DNA from: Hemileia vastatrix
Lineage: Eukaryota; Basidiomycota; Pucciniomycetes; Pucciniales; Zaghouaniaceae
Length of the DNA stretch: 64,000 nucleotides
Assembly (NCBI GenBank): GCA_030280995.1
Contig: JASXTE010000011.1
Span: 7,013,501 to 7,077,500 of the forward strand
Direction: 5' to 3'
Shown here: positions 43,851-55,584 of the stretch, in pieces
Position numbering within the stretch: position 1 is the first letter of the stretch
Layout of the letters: every line of letters begins with the position of its first letter
Position numbers and translations under genes: made by a program
Notes under the pieces: model-generated
The model's input: the letters and a program-made list of their open reading frames with translations, nothing else
Databases searched by the model: none
What the model was told of the DNA's origin: nothing

Positions 43851-44399
43851 GGGGGTAACAATGCTAGCCAATCCACAATTAAGTTAATGTGGCTAAAAAT
43901 CCTTATACCCTAATTATTTTTAAAAATAAATTTGTTATTAGACATTTTATGTGTCAATTTTCACCTATTATTTGACATTTTATCCTCAATTTTTCATAAC
44001 CACATCTTGGGTAAATTTCTGGATGTGCTAGTCTTTCCACCTTGCTGCACAATCACATCCTGTGTATTCCTTCCTTCCATTCAGATTCCTCCCCATCTTA
44101 TCTGCTCATTTATGCTCCTTTTTATCATCAAATATCTTAAAATGCCTCAGTGTCAAATATCTCCTCAAAGGCAGCCTTCCACCAATTGTTCTTCAAATCC
44201 AACTACTCTCTCTTTTTTACACTCAGCTAAGAAATAAAAGACCATTAAATTAAAAAAAATTATTGTCTCATACTTATCAACCAGCTAAAAACTAAAACTA
44301 ATTATGATTCTTTTTTTTGTACTGAGAATGCAACTAAAGTAGGATAGCACCCCTGCATCAAAATTTAACGGCTATCTTCTAATTTCCAACAAATTAAGA

Positions 44400-44760
44400 A
44401 ATAAAACAAAGGGAAGGATTGTCATTTTTCCCAAAAAATATTTTTGAATGCTTCAATAACTATTGAGCCAAATACAAGAGGGCTAAGACTCTTTCATCTT
44501 CAACTGGTTTTGGTCTTAATAACATTGATATCAGTAAGGGAATCAATCTATGAGTTATGAACTTGATTCTTTATGTCCTTACTATAAAGAGATGTATTCT
44601 ATATTTTGAGAGAAAGCTGATGTTAATCCTGAAAACTTGTGGAATGGAGAAAATTCTTTCTCCAAACATGATATTGAGAGAAATATTTTTGAATCCTCTT
44701 CCTACACTCAAGCCTCTTCTCTTTTTAATGCAACCAATTAATATACCTTTTCTATAGATT
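44400..44760 (+). pseudogene. Myb-like partner gene relic of the decayed Harbinger
   Basis: In shifting frames the plus strand reads KGRIVIFPKK, SSSTGFGLNNIDISKG and then LCPYYKEMYSIF followed by ADVNPENLW. The intact partner gene has, in the same order, RGRIDINPKQ, VNETGFGIDDDDLEIG, MCPFYEEMDNLFG and VDVNPWFL. Stops and frame changes show it is dead. Confidence 0.65.
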
Positions 44761-45137
44761 CCTATGGTGATATAAACCAATCCAATATATCTCCTATGAG
44801 TTAATTTCTTTTATCTAGTTAATTTAGTTCTTTTTTTTTTGTTTTCTTTCTCATTTATATTGTTCTTAATTTTATGTACATGAAATTATTTCATTATTCT
44901 ACCCATCATCAGTTGAATTACATATCCATAAATGTAAAAAATTTATTTTTAATTGGTTCCAATGGAAAATTCTGATTCACTATTTTTTACTTCTTTGTCT
45001 TTTCATATCAAATTTTTCAAATTTACAACTCAATTCATTAAATTTACATTTTTTAACAGAGCTTATTCAACAAAAATATATATCTGTTTTGAAAATTTAG
45101 AAATACCCTCCTCTTCAATTTGTTGAGGTAGGGTGTG

Positions 45138-46387
45138 TATCAGCTGGTCATCTAGAAGAAGGAGGAAAAGGGGAAAAGAAATAGAGAAATAATAATAAAA
45201 TAGATTGTTATAATAATTGGTAGCTTAAGAAATTAAGAAATAAAAATAAAGAAATACTATGACGAGATTTGAGCAGTGACAAAACAGTGAGGTTCAATTT
45301 ATAATATTTAAATCTTGTAAGTTATATAGCAGTGCGCGGTTCACAATTATAATTATTATTAGACTTAGAGCAACTGTAGAATATTTATTTACTTTTAAAA
45401 ATGCTAATAAAAATAAAATAAATGTAATATAATTTAAATGTATTTGAGTGTATAATAAGTGATGCAGCTACAGGGGATTATCCAAAGCCTTTTATATGCA
45501 AAGGACCCTCTGAAGCGTCACAAATGAATAATTACAAAAGAGTAATAAAATGAAACAAGAATATAAAAGAATAGAACTAAAACATAGAGATTGAGAGAAA
45601 AACATGAGACAATAAACTAAACCCGTGAGTAAGTAACCAATTTTCCCACCATAAGTTCCCAAAGCAATTAATTAAAATAATTAGTAACCAAGTAAGTCTG
45701 AAACATGAGAACAGTGAGTAAAATAATCCAAAACAGATATTACAGTGAGATGTAAAAGGTTTAATTAAAACAAATAGAATTATTTTCACGAAAAAATCCA
45801 TGTAATCAATTCAATCCAGTATAAAGCAATTTTAATTAATTGTTTTAACTATTTAATTAATTTAATAACTAGTTTAAATGAAAAATATCATTAATTTAAT
45901 GATATTTATAATTTAAAGTGAGGATTTTAATACTATCTTATAAAATAAGTGTTATAATTTATTTAATAATTTTACTGACACAATTGAGGGTCAAAAAAGC
46001 GCCAAAAATTATTGTTTAAAAAGATATGTATGGCCTTATTTAATATATAATTTTAATTTATTAATTTAATTACATTATAAGTTAATTTTTATTCATAGTT
46101 TATAATATATGTTTATAATTAATTAATTTTAAATTTGTATATTTAAAATACATAAAAAATGCGCCATAATTTATATAATATATATCATGCTTAATTTAAA
46201 TGTATAAATAATTTATATAATAATAAAATTAATATAATACTTATATATATTTAATAAAATAATTATATCATTTCATTATGCAATATAAGATTAATTTATA
46301 TACATAATAAGCAAATTTTTATGCCCTCTTTTAGTTACAGTAAATTGACATTAAATTTACTGGGCTCCTGGTATAGCCTGGCTGACA
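45138..46387 (-). repeat. Solo LTR G (D-like family)
   Basis: 1250 bp flanked by GTGTG at 45133-45137 and 46388-46392. The plus-strand start TATCAGCTGGTCATCTAGAAG and the end GCCTGGCTGACA align with the D LTR; the first dinucleotide is mutated from TG to TA. It retains the TATAAAAGGC block on the minus strand near 45490. Confidence 0.92.
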
Positions 46388-46392
46388 GTGTG

Positions 46393-48633
46393 GGTATCAC
46401 CAAAAAGTTTCAAAGTCATCAATTTTTCATGTCAGATTTTAAAATTTGGCAATATTCTCCCCTGAATTTTATTGAAATAAGGGGTGAATGTCACAAAAAT
46501 TAAATATAATTACATAAATTGATAAATAAATAAATAAGATATGTCAGACTTTCTAGTTTTAAAGTAATGACCATTCCTCATGTCAAAATGCAGATCAAGT
46601 ATAGAAACAAAGTTTGTTACTTTCCACAGGTACAGGTTAGAGGAGCCCCATGAAACAAATTAATGCTGTCATTATTACCTTTTATAAAACACAAGTTTTT
46701 TTTCCCATTAAATTAGTTTATTAAATTGAAATATAAGATTTATTTATAAAAAGTTAATGAAAGAATAATAAATATTTGATGACTTAAAAAATTCCTATGA
46801 TTTTTTGATCTACCAATTTTTTTTAAATTTTTTACTTCTACTTTCTTTTTTTTATCTTTTTGATTTGTTGAATTAATTTTTGACTTATCTGAAAAGAGAA
46901 GCCAAAATGAGTGAAGGTTTAGACATTTGAAAATGGTAAGAAAAAGAAAAAAAACACACACACCTTGATAAAAGGGAATAATAATAAGTAAAGGGAAAGG
47001 TAGTAGTTGAAGAAATCTGGAAGGCTAAATTCATGATGTAAGTTTTATTCTATGCATTATGAAATTAATTATGCAATAAATAAAAGTGAAATTTGAAAAA
47101 AAGGCTCAAATTTATAGGTCAATATCTCAGCAACCAGTGACCCAAATTCAAATCCATTTGAATGAGATGTAAGATAGGCTTCTCTATAATCTTCAGTTAA
47201 GAAGAAATATGATTCAAATAAACCTAATCATATTTTTATATATAAAAACATGAAATAAAAAAAAGTAAAATTGAGAAAATAGGCTTAAATTTAAAGCTCA
47301 ATATCTCAGAAACCACTGAACCAAATTCAAATATTTTTGTGGGAAATGAAAGATAGTATTCAGGAAAATCTTCAGCTAAAAGGAAATGATACTTGAATAA
47401 GCATAAACCTTATTTTGACTCTTATTTTCTAAAATTTAAAAAAATTTGAAAGGAGATTATGAAATGACAACAAGAGGAGTTGAATAAGTCCAGTTTTATC
47501 CAGATAAGAGTGCTACATATATTTAAGTATGAAATTTTTATAGAAAGAAAGAGATATAATATAGGCATGAAAAAAAGGAGATGAAACTTACCTTGATTGA
47601 AAGGTGGGAAAAATCAAGTGAGAAAAAGTGAAGTTGGAATTTGGGGGAATTGAATATGGAGCAAGTGAAATGAATAAAGAATGTGAAATGTAGGTGTTTC
47701 AATGACATGGAACCAAAAAAAATTCAAATAGGGGAAAGTAGGTTAATGAAAATGTCAAGCAGGGATGAACAGTAGGATGATACAGAGAAAAAAAGAAAGA
47801 AAAGAGGGAGAGAAAAAAAGGTTAATTTTACCTTGAAAATAAAAAAAAATAAGATACAAAAAAAACAAAAAAAAAACAGAAAAAAAACAAATAAATGTAA
47901 TAAGCAAAAATATAAGTAACAATGAAAAAATGACTTACCTGGAGAGATGAGTTGTGAAAACAATTGAATTCAAATTATATGAGGGATGCAAGAGGAGTGA
48001 GGGAAACAGATATGATTGATGGAAGAAAAAAATAATGACTGAAAAATTATGTAATTGCAGAAAATATGTGATCTCATGTTGAGTTGATGAAGGAAAAAAA
48101 AGAGACTTGAAAAAAAGAGACCTTAACAGAAAATTAAAAATCAAATTTATTATGTAAAAAAAAAATACCATTGCAAATGATTGAGTGAAGATTTTATCTG
48201 GGATCATGAAAAATATTTGGCCTCCTGTGGTTGATGTAGCACTTTTTGGCAGGAATCAACATATAAGCCTAAGTGGTTCCCAAATCAGAGTCAGAATCAG
48301 AATCAGAAACTAAAGATAAAGTAATCAAATTCATAGTTGATTCAAGTTGCTGTCTAGTAGAGAGGTGCTTTGTTGTTTTTGGTTGAAGGTTTAGGTGATG
48401 AGGGAAGCTTGAATTTTCCACCAAATAAACAGGGGGGTGTGTAGATAGAAAAAAATCATAAATTTTTTGACCAAAATTAAGTGGCCTAGATTAAAAGTGA
48501 TATAAAGATAGCATCCACAATTATATGTCATGTGACTTTCTTACAAATCTATCATGGATGTGATGAGTTTGAGATCAGTAATTAAGAATGAAAATTGGGG
48601 TATAAGAGGCAGGATAATGCATTATTGTCATTC
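46393..48633. other. Interior of the decayed Harbinger
   Basis: No intact gene is present. Segments 46400-46640 and 48020-48180 correspond in reverse to non-coding parts of the intact Harbinger, around ACTTGATCTGCATTTTG and CTTTCATCAACTCAACA. Between them the sequence has several near-repeated blocks: ATATCTCAGCAACCAGTGA (near 47122) and ATATCTCAGAAACCACTGA (near 47302), each followed by CCAAATTCAAAT. Confidence 0.55.
48275..48334 (-). pseudogene. Relic of Harbinger transposase N-terminus
   Basis: On the minus strand an ATG at 48334 is followed by NLITLSLVSDSDSDSDLG. This resembles ALELLLGSDSDSDLEED of the intact transposase. Nothing downstream is readable. Confidence 0.5.
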
Positions 48634-48665
48634 CTTATCCACTAGCTCAAGGGCTAGTGGATAAG
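48634..48665. repeat. 13-bp perfect hairpin next to solo LTR H
   Basis: CTTATCCACTAGC (48634-48646) and GCTAGTGGATAAG (48653-48665) are exact inverse complements with a 6-nt loop. The last five bases, ATAAG, are the duplicated target of solo LTR H. Confidence 0.85.
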
Positions 48666-49466
48666 TTTCAGGGGGGTTTTTAGGTCTAGAAGGTTTAACG
48701 GAGGTCCAATGGCAGTGATAGGGGAATTTTGGGATTTCAAAGATAGAGTACGAATGATTATCTTTTTATTTTTTTTACTCAAAATAAAGAGGTAAAAAAA
48801 TTTATAATTATTATTATAATTAGTGAGTTAGAACTAAGTAATTGTAACTAATAATAAAATAAGAAAATAGAAATAAATATTTTAACTGTAGTAAAAGGTT
48901 TGATAAAGTAAGTAAGTAATGAATGCTCAAAAACAACCAGAAAGGGAGGCCTTATATAGGCAAAGGAGAGACAAAGCACGGTGTTAAAATTCTAAATACA
49001 GTAGTATGAGAGAAGAAAAGAATATTCCAGAAAGAATATTTTCAAATAAATAAGGTTGTTCCAAAAAGGTGTCAGAAAAGTGTATTTACTGAATATGACA
49101 GGAATAAATTAATTTATTTAAAATTTACTGTAAATGTCAGTTCTAAATAAGAAATTTGAATTTCTTGTATATAAATTTTTTTATTTGAATATTAAATTTT
49201 TATTTTAATTTAAAACTTGTTTAAATATTAATTTTTATTTCTTTTAACCTGTCATTTAGCACAGTGTTAGAAAATAAAAATATAAGGGACATTTTAATAT
49301 TATATTTAATTATTCACTAACTCTACCCTTTTGTAATTAGTTAATTTATTATAGGTAAATTTAATGTAAATAAATTATAATTAATAAAAATAAAATAATA
49401 AGGTGTGGCTTCATCCTAGTAAAGAATTAATTATTTTACTGGGTAAGTCTAGAAGCCTGGCTGACA
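48666..49466 (-). repeat. Solo LTR H (C-like family)
   Basis: 801 bp flanked by ATAAG at 48661-48665 and 49467-49471. The start TTTCAGGGGGG and the end AGCCTGGCTGACA align with the LTR of C. A CCTATATAAGG block lies on the minus strand near 48951-48960. Confidence 0.92.
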
Positions 49467-49556
49467 ATAAGAATCTTCCACAATCAATGATTACTGATAC
49501 AGGGAAAAAAATCCTTTCCCTAATTATGTATCCCTTAATGTTGGTGCCCCCTAATA

Positions 49557-49571
49557 ATTCACTGGCTGACA
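49557..49571 (-). repeat. 3' LTR of gypsy I, terminal segment
   Basis: ATTCACTGGCTGACA is the inner end of the LTR, followed by the polypurine complement CTCCCTCACCCT. Confidence 0.75.
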
Positions 49572-52500
49572 CTCCCTCACCCTAAAAAACACAATTAAAA
49601 ACTCTAAGATTTTTTCTCATGCTTTTTTAATAGAGTAATCAAGTTGGAGATTCCATTTTCATAGTCAAAGGTGAAGCAATTACATCATAATTCCTTATGT
49701 ATTGTCTATAAAAATCACACATTCCTAGAAAGTATTGAGTCTGCTTTAAAGAAGTTGGCAAACCAACATTCTGTATAACTGCTATTTTGTTTTGATTCAT
49801 ACATATATGTAACCCATATACAACATGTTACAGTACTTTCAAAAAATAAAAACCAAATTTACATTTTTAAGAGCTAGATCATGTTTATATCATCCATCTT
49901 TTTAAATACTTTTGACAGGTGTAATATGAGTTTCTCAAATGTCTTTGATAAGATAATGATATCATCAATATATACCATTAAGCAACATTCTATTATCTCT
50001 TGATGGAATGTACTTTTCATTACTTTTTGAAATACAGAGGGTGAAATTTTTGGTCCAAAAGGTATCCTTATATATTTATAAATTCCCATATGAGTAGCAA
50101 TGAAATGAAAATTTTATGATAACTTGTCAACAGGAATTATATAATAACCTTTATTTTCATCTAGACAGCTGATATGCTTTACTCCTTGTAAATTTGCATG
50201 TATAGAATTTATTCTTTTTAGAGGATAAATTTAATCAACTTTATAGGTGTTAAATTCTCTTTAATCTCCACGTAGTCTAGATTTCTCAGCTAAATATGAT
50301 ATAAAGACAGGTAAATTTACACAATATTTTGGAGTAACATCAAATTTTTTAATAATTATCATTTTCAAAAGTGTTAGAATGTTATCCTCAATATCTTTCA
50401 TTTTTGTAGGTGAGGAAGTATAAGGCCTCTTTTTTCAAACTACATGGAATATCACCCAACTCACAAGTTAATTTTAATTTTATCTCATGATTTTTAAATT
50501 ATCTCAACTAATGATTACTATTTTCAGAAGACATTAGAAAATATTTAACTAGTTCAATTATTTTTTCTTTTTCTAAATCATTCAATTGTTCACCAAAAGC
50601 ATATTTAAAAAATTCATCATCAAGATTATTAATTTCTTTGAACATTCTACCTTTTAATTGATTAAAACCATTACAATAGTTAATAATATGGGATACAGTT
50701 GGTGAATTTAAATTTTTTTTAATTTTTATTTGCCATTATTTCCCATTGTGAAGCATTAATTTTCAGTGTCTAATTTAATTCCTAATTTTTTCAGAATATT
50801 ATTTCCCATGATAAACCAGTTACTTAATTTTTTACTCTCCATTAAAATAAAAGTACAAGCTTCTATTACATACCCATGAGTATGTTGAAATAAAACTGAT
50901 GTAGAATATTTTCCAACAGGGCTCAATATTGATCCATATACTCTCCAATTTACTGAAGATACAGCTTGTAATTTTTTCACATAATAATTATCTATCTTTT
51001 TCAGGCCTTCTTAAGATGCAACACTTCCACCAGCTCCTGAGTCTAAGATCAACTCATTAATCTTTCTATTTTTTAAAACAGGGATTTTTATAGGTGTTAT
51101 GACTGTGGAATTTGCAGCAAGATCCTTTATGAATTTTGCATCTTTAATATTAGACCATACTCCATCCAACATTGGTGAATCTTTATTTAAATAATAGATA
51201 TCAGTTTCTAAAACCCATATTTCATTTTTCTGGTGATAATACACATCACTTTTCACATCAGATGATTTAATAGAGTCTTCTGATTATTCATGATCAGTCT
51301 GTTACACAAGACTAATCTTCTTTTCACAAAAACAGCCTTTCTGCCATTTATTTCCACACTTTATACAAGTATTGTTACATATCTCTTTGGAGAAATAGGA
51401 AAAGAATGGTTTAGCATTTTATCTGGATTCTTATTACCAGATTTCTAGTTGTAATTTTGTTGATGAACATTTTTAGCTATGATTCTGTAAAACATCATTA
51501 CAGATAATAAATAAAGGGAGATTTGTTAAATTTATTCTAAGACCTAGCTACTACCAAATCCTTTAATGAATATGGTAATTTAAAAAAATTCTTTCTTTTT
51601 ATAATTTATATTCCATCTTTGGATCCATGGATCTCAAATTTTTTGTTAATTTCATCAAGAATACTATAAGTTTCTCTTGTGAGTTTTAATAATATCTAAT
51701 TTACTCATATAACCTTAATTAGGTTAATCTGAATTTTGAGACACAATATTGTTTTTCAATTAAATGTTTCCATTCCTCCAAAGAGTATCCTTTGTCATCC
51801 ATTAGAACAGATTAATACCACATCTATGCTAAATTAGTAAATAAAGAAACTAATTTTGAAGTAATTTCTTCATCTGGTAATCTATAAGATAATTTAAGGT
51901 AATTAATGTATTGGATAAAATGTTTCCATTCTGAAGCAACATCTATATCAACAGTTGAATTTTGAGCCAGTTTAGGCCAATTCTTTTGAATTATGTTTAA
52001 CTCAAGGTTTTTAATTTTACCATTATTTAAAAACTCTGAGATATTTTCAGTATATCCACTCAATTCCTTTTTCAAAGAGCTTTGAGAATGAACCTCCTGG
52101 AATGTTCTTCTTGATATATGATCTAAGGGTATTTCTCATTGTTTTACATTTGAATTGTGCCTTGCTTTTAAAATATATACACTTTCTACTATTTTCAATT
52201 TAAATAATAAATTTACAGTATTTTCATCTAATTTTAAGATCTTGCCTCTCACCAATGGAGCTTAAGATAATGTATCATTCATATTTTGAAGTGATAGAGT
52301 GTTTCTTTTCTCACTTACAAGTAACATTTCAGATAAAAAAATTGAGACTTTATATAATTAATATCCTTGTTCAAATGAAATAATTTATCTTTTAAATATT
52401 GATTTTCACTTTTACAATGTATAATTTTTATATTCATATCTTCAAAAGCCACAATAAATCTATGATAGACTTTATTTCTTAATATTTTAATAAAATTATC

Positions 52501-53452
52501 ATTTATATTAATACTCAGCTTATGAGAAATCTCTAATTGATTAAATCTATTATCAAAATCTTGAATTAAATTATTCATTCTATGATTTATTATTCAGATC
52601 ACATCTCTTAAATCATTTTCAAGTTTGTTATAAGCATCATTAATAATTTTAGTAATTTTTTCTGCTCCTTTAAGATCTGCTCTAGTATCCTCATTGGACA
52701 AAAAGCTGCATGATTATTAAAAGACAAAGTAAGCCCATCATCAAATTTAGTTACAACAGGAATTTCAGATTATAATTTAAAATATTTAATGGTTTCTTCT
52801 CCCACCTCACTCTCACCTGAATAAGATTTATCAGTATTTAAACTTTTTAAATTATTTGGGGGAGTGCTAACCAAGGATTTAGAGGCATGTTTCCCCTTTG
52901 AATTCTCTTTCCCTTGTAGGGATGGGGGTGGATAACTTGAGAAGAAAGGGGTCTTGAAGGACCTGGTTGGGGAGGTCTTGTTTGAATTACCAGGTTTTTA
53001 TTTTTAAACCTGTCCCTTTTTAAATTTATCCACTCCCACTTCCCCCTTTCTACTATCACCATATCTGAGTTCTGGGAATCTTCTAGATGTGTAGATAAAT
53101 TTTATAGTGTGCATTGAGCTTAATTTCTGAGGTTGGTGAAAAAGATCTCCCACTTTTTTTGCTAATTTTGTGAGTTTTTTTCAACTAATTCCAGTTTGGG
53201 TTTCAGTTTTATCTATTATTGATTGTGATTATTCACCACTAAAAAAAGATTTCTTATCTTTTCCTGATCTGATATCTTCTTATGTTCATACCTGGTGGCA
53301 GGTTTTTTACTATTCTTGGAGAGCCCTTGGATCCTGAGAGCTTGGCCTCCAGCATTATTAAAACATATATTATATTTTCTTTGAGTTATATTATTGAACT
53401 AAGAAATATTAACTTTATTAGAACTTGCAACACTTTCCCTCTCTGAATCCAT
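49572..53452 (-). pseudogene. Gypsy I gag-pol pseudogene with an internal pol deletion
   Basis: From right to left on the minus strand: gag N-terminus starting MDSERESVAS (53452), gag coiled coil (about 52300-52600), gag core with KNWPKLAQNSTVD (about 51960), a zinc-knuckle relic (about 51300-51380), and protease LILDSGAGG (about 51030-51055). RT is recognisable from about 50500, with MGIYKYIRIPFGPK and VYIDDIIILSK at 49950-50089. RT runs at about 49660 directly into the last residues of the chromodomain tail (LITLLKKHE), so RNase H, integrase and most of the tail are deleted. Stops are frequent. It is more diverged than A, C or E, which fits its place as the oldest layer. Confidence 0.85.
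52847..53062 (-). pseudogene. Relic of the overlapping gag-region frame in gypsy I
   Basis: A 71-codon frame reads VERGKWEWINLKRDRF, TRPPQPGPSRPLSSQVIHPH, PYKGKRIQ and ends in the region of LNPWLALPQ. This mirrors the end of the second frames in D and E (WKWDYL, PGPSRTPNFHPPPHPY; WKWNWF, DHPYKGKKKG). The donor-like GTAAGT of D and E is not retained; the equivalent place reads CCTTGGTTAGCA. Confidence 0.5.
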
Positions 53453-53695
53453 TATATAAATAGCCAGATTATGATTCAGAAAATAAAAAAAAAATTTTTT
53501 TGTTTAATATTTTCTTAGATAATATTCTTAAATAATTCACTTACAAGATTAAATAAATTTATTTAATTTTTTAGTACTATTTTAAAATAATTTTTATTCT
53601 GTATTATTTCCAACTGTCTATCAAGGATCTGGAATCTATCAGTGCTATATTATTAGAATTTTAAAAAATTTATTAATGACCTGAATAACTTATTA
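53453..53695 (-). other. Gypsy I leader, inner part
   Basis: AT-rich and non-coding. The phrase CCAACTGTCTATCAAGGATCTGG near 53610 is the only complex stretch and is not recognised. Confidence 0.45.
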
Positions 53696-53970
53696 GGGGG
53701 TATCAAAGCTAAAAATATATAATTATTTAAAAGTTATTTCAAAAAACAAAAATAAAAACACAAGTTTGAAAATAACTCTCAGTAAAAAGGTGTTTTAGTG
53801 GCACAAAATATCTTTTTTTTCAACAAAGTAGCCATGATTATTATTTAAAATATGCCATATTGTGCCCCCAAAAAACCTTTTTACTGGGAATTAATATCAA
53901 TTTTGTGGGTTTCATTTTGTGTTGTGAAATCACTTTTAAATAATTACAAATTTCTAACTTTGATACCCCC
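53696..53970. mobile_element. MITE with GGGGGTATCAAAG terminal inverted repeats
   Basis: The 275-bp element starts GGGGGTATCAAAGCTA and ends TAACTTTGATACCCCC. The inverse complements match over about 50 bp, through TAATTATTTAAAAGT, and inner blocks also pair (CAGTAAAAAGG with CCTTTTTACTG). TATTA precedes it at 53691-53695. After excision of solo LTR J, TATTA also follows it (TA at 53971-53972, TTA at 54774-54776). It has no coding capacity. Ends and target resemble the Harbinger element at 56568, which may have supplied the transposase. Confidence 0.8.
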
Positions 53971-53972
53971 TA

Positions 53973-54768
53973 TGTCGGCCAGGCTACTAGACTTACCCGG
54001 TAAAATAATTAATTATTTTACTGAGTTGAAGCCACGCCTTTCTTTTTAATAATAATTAATTATTTATTTACTTAAGTAGTACTTACAATTAACTAAGTTA
54101 AGTACAATAAGTAGTATAAATAAATAATATAAATAAAATGTCCCTTACAATTTTACTCCCTAACACCGTGCTCAAAAGTATATGTCAAAGGGAGTAAAAT
54201 TAATAATAAATTTATAATATAAAAACTTTAAAACAATTATATTACCTCAGTGAGAGATCTGTAATCCTGTGAAAGTAATATAATTGATTAATTATTGTGT
54301 AATAATTGTGACAGTCCAAGGAATTCAAACTTTGTTGCTAATAAATTTGATGCCCTTGTTGACGTACTAATTTATTACTTTCTTATGTCATTTATGTACT
54401 CCTTTTTATTGTCATTCTTTTCTCTCACACTCACAATAGACGGTGTAAATTCCTTAAATTTTATTTTCTCATATTTTGCCTATAAAAGGCCTCTGATTTT
54501 GTGCTTTTCAAACTATTCTTTTATCACTTTACTTTTATTACCACGTATTACAACACAAAACTTATATTTTATATTTTTCACATTAGTATTTACAAGAGCG
54601 TAATTCTAATCAATAGATTATAACAATATTAAAAATCTACCTCTTTTATTTGAGTAATAAATCACTTAGATTAAGAAATATTTACAAATCTTTGAGAGTC
54701 CATTTAAAACCTTTAAAATCCTTGAAAACTCTGTACCAAATCTTCTAGACCAAAAGCGTACCTTGACA
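53973..54768 (+). repeat. Solo LTR J (C-like family)
   Basis: 796 bp with TGTCGGCCAGGCT...CCTTGACA ends, flanked by CCCTA at 53968-53972 and 54769-54773. The duplicated site is the very end of the MITE. A GCCTATAAAAGGCC block lies at about 54478-54491. Confidence 0.93.
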
Positions 54769-54773
54769 CCCTA

Positions 54774-55280
54774 TTATATATATCAAAATTAATAATTAAA
54801 TATTAATTTTATTATATACAAAAAATTAAAAATTACACACATATATAATAATCAATTTAAATAGTAAATATTCATTAATTCTATTGCTAAAATTAACACC
54901 TTCAATGGAAAGGTTTAATAAAACAGTACAAAATTTATTAATTCCTACAATATTGAGCCTTATATGTACAAATATTTCATGGTATATATGCTTAGCTGCC
55001 TATTCCACTTTTTGAACCACTCCTGAAACCAATTTCAACACTTCATTCACCAAAAACTTAATTGGTAAGCTCAGTGAAGTTAGTGTTTTACCTTTTTCAA
55101 TAAGTTTATTAAAAAGGGTTTTCTATCATTTCAAATTCATTATTTGCCATATAATTATTCCATGAACTCAAACCTACATTTTAAGGCCCAATCACAATGT
55201 AAAAAATCCCTTAAATCCTTTGATATTAATTACACAAGTATAATTTGTCCTTTTATCAAGATTTTTCATTCATCATTTAA
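54774..55280 (-). other. Gypsy I leader, outer part
   Basis: AT-rich and non-coding. It ends at the primer-site motif of element I. Confidence 0.45.
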
Positions 55281-55298
55281 TTTGGAAAGACCCCCAAT
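55281..55298 (-). promoter_or_regulatory. Primer-binding-site candidate of gypsy I
   Basis: On the minus strand ATTGGGGGTCTTTCCAAA stands next to the LTR start at 55299. It combines the E-type left half and the D-type right half of the shared motif. Confidence 0.6.
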
Positions 55299-55584
55299 TG
55301 TTGTATTGTATTATAGTTTAGGGATATTTAAAAGAATTATATTAATATTAGAGTGATTTAATAGAGTATAATAGAAGTATTTATGGACTTATAATATTTT
55401 GATTTAATATAGTTTATATAACTCTTATTTTATTTATTCTGATTCTCCCATTGAACAGTATACAAAGGCTTTAATATAATATTTTTATTACAACATTGAC
55501 TTGACTCAGACTATAAATATTTAAATAGAACTTTTATTTTGAAAATAATTTGAAATTTATAATTAATATTAAGAGATAAGAAAG
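55299..55584 (-). repeat. 5' LTR of gypsy I, inner segment
   Basis: It starts TGTTGTATTG. From about 55340 it matches 13745-13990, for example ATTTATGGACTTAT and GAACAGTATACAAAG. It is cut by the family-F solo LTR and resumes at 61364-61389 (TATTATCCAAAAATAACAAA), matching about 14008-14032. Confidence 0.7.

Larger units (their letters stand above)
43851..49551 (-). mobile_element. Decayed PIF/Harbinger relative, split by two solo LTRs
   Basis: The left end GGGGGTAACAATGCTAGCC resembles the terminal repeat of the intact Harbinger element (GGGGGTGTCAGTTCTGGCA). The right end is GGTGCCCCC. Flanks are TAACA (43846-43850) and TAATA (49552-49556), one mismatch apart. Interior blocks match the intact element in inverted order: a Myb-like relic on the plus strand (44400-44760), the segment 46400-46640 (equivalent to 59000-59230), the segment 48020-48180 (equivalent to 58150-58290), and a transposase N-terminus relic on the minus strand near 48275-48334. 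The terminal repeats are weak, so the edges are moderately certain. Confidence 0.62.
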
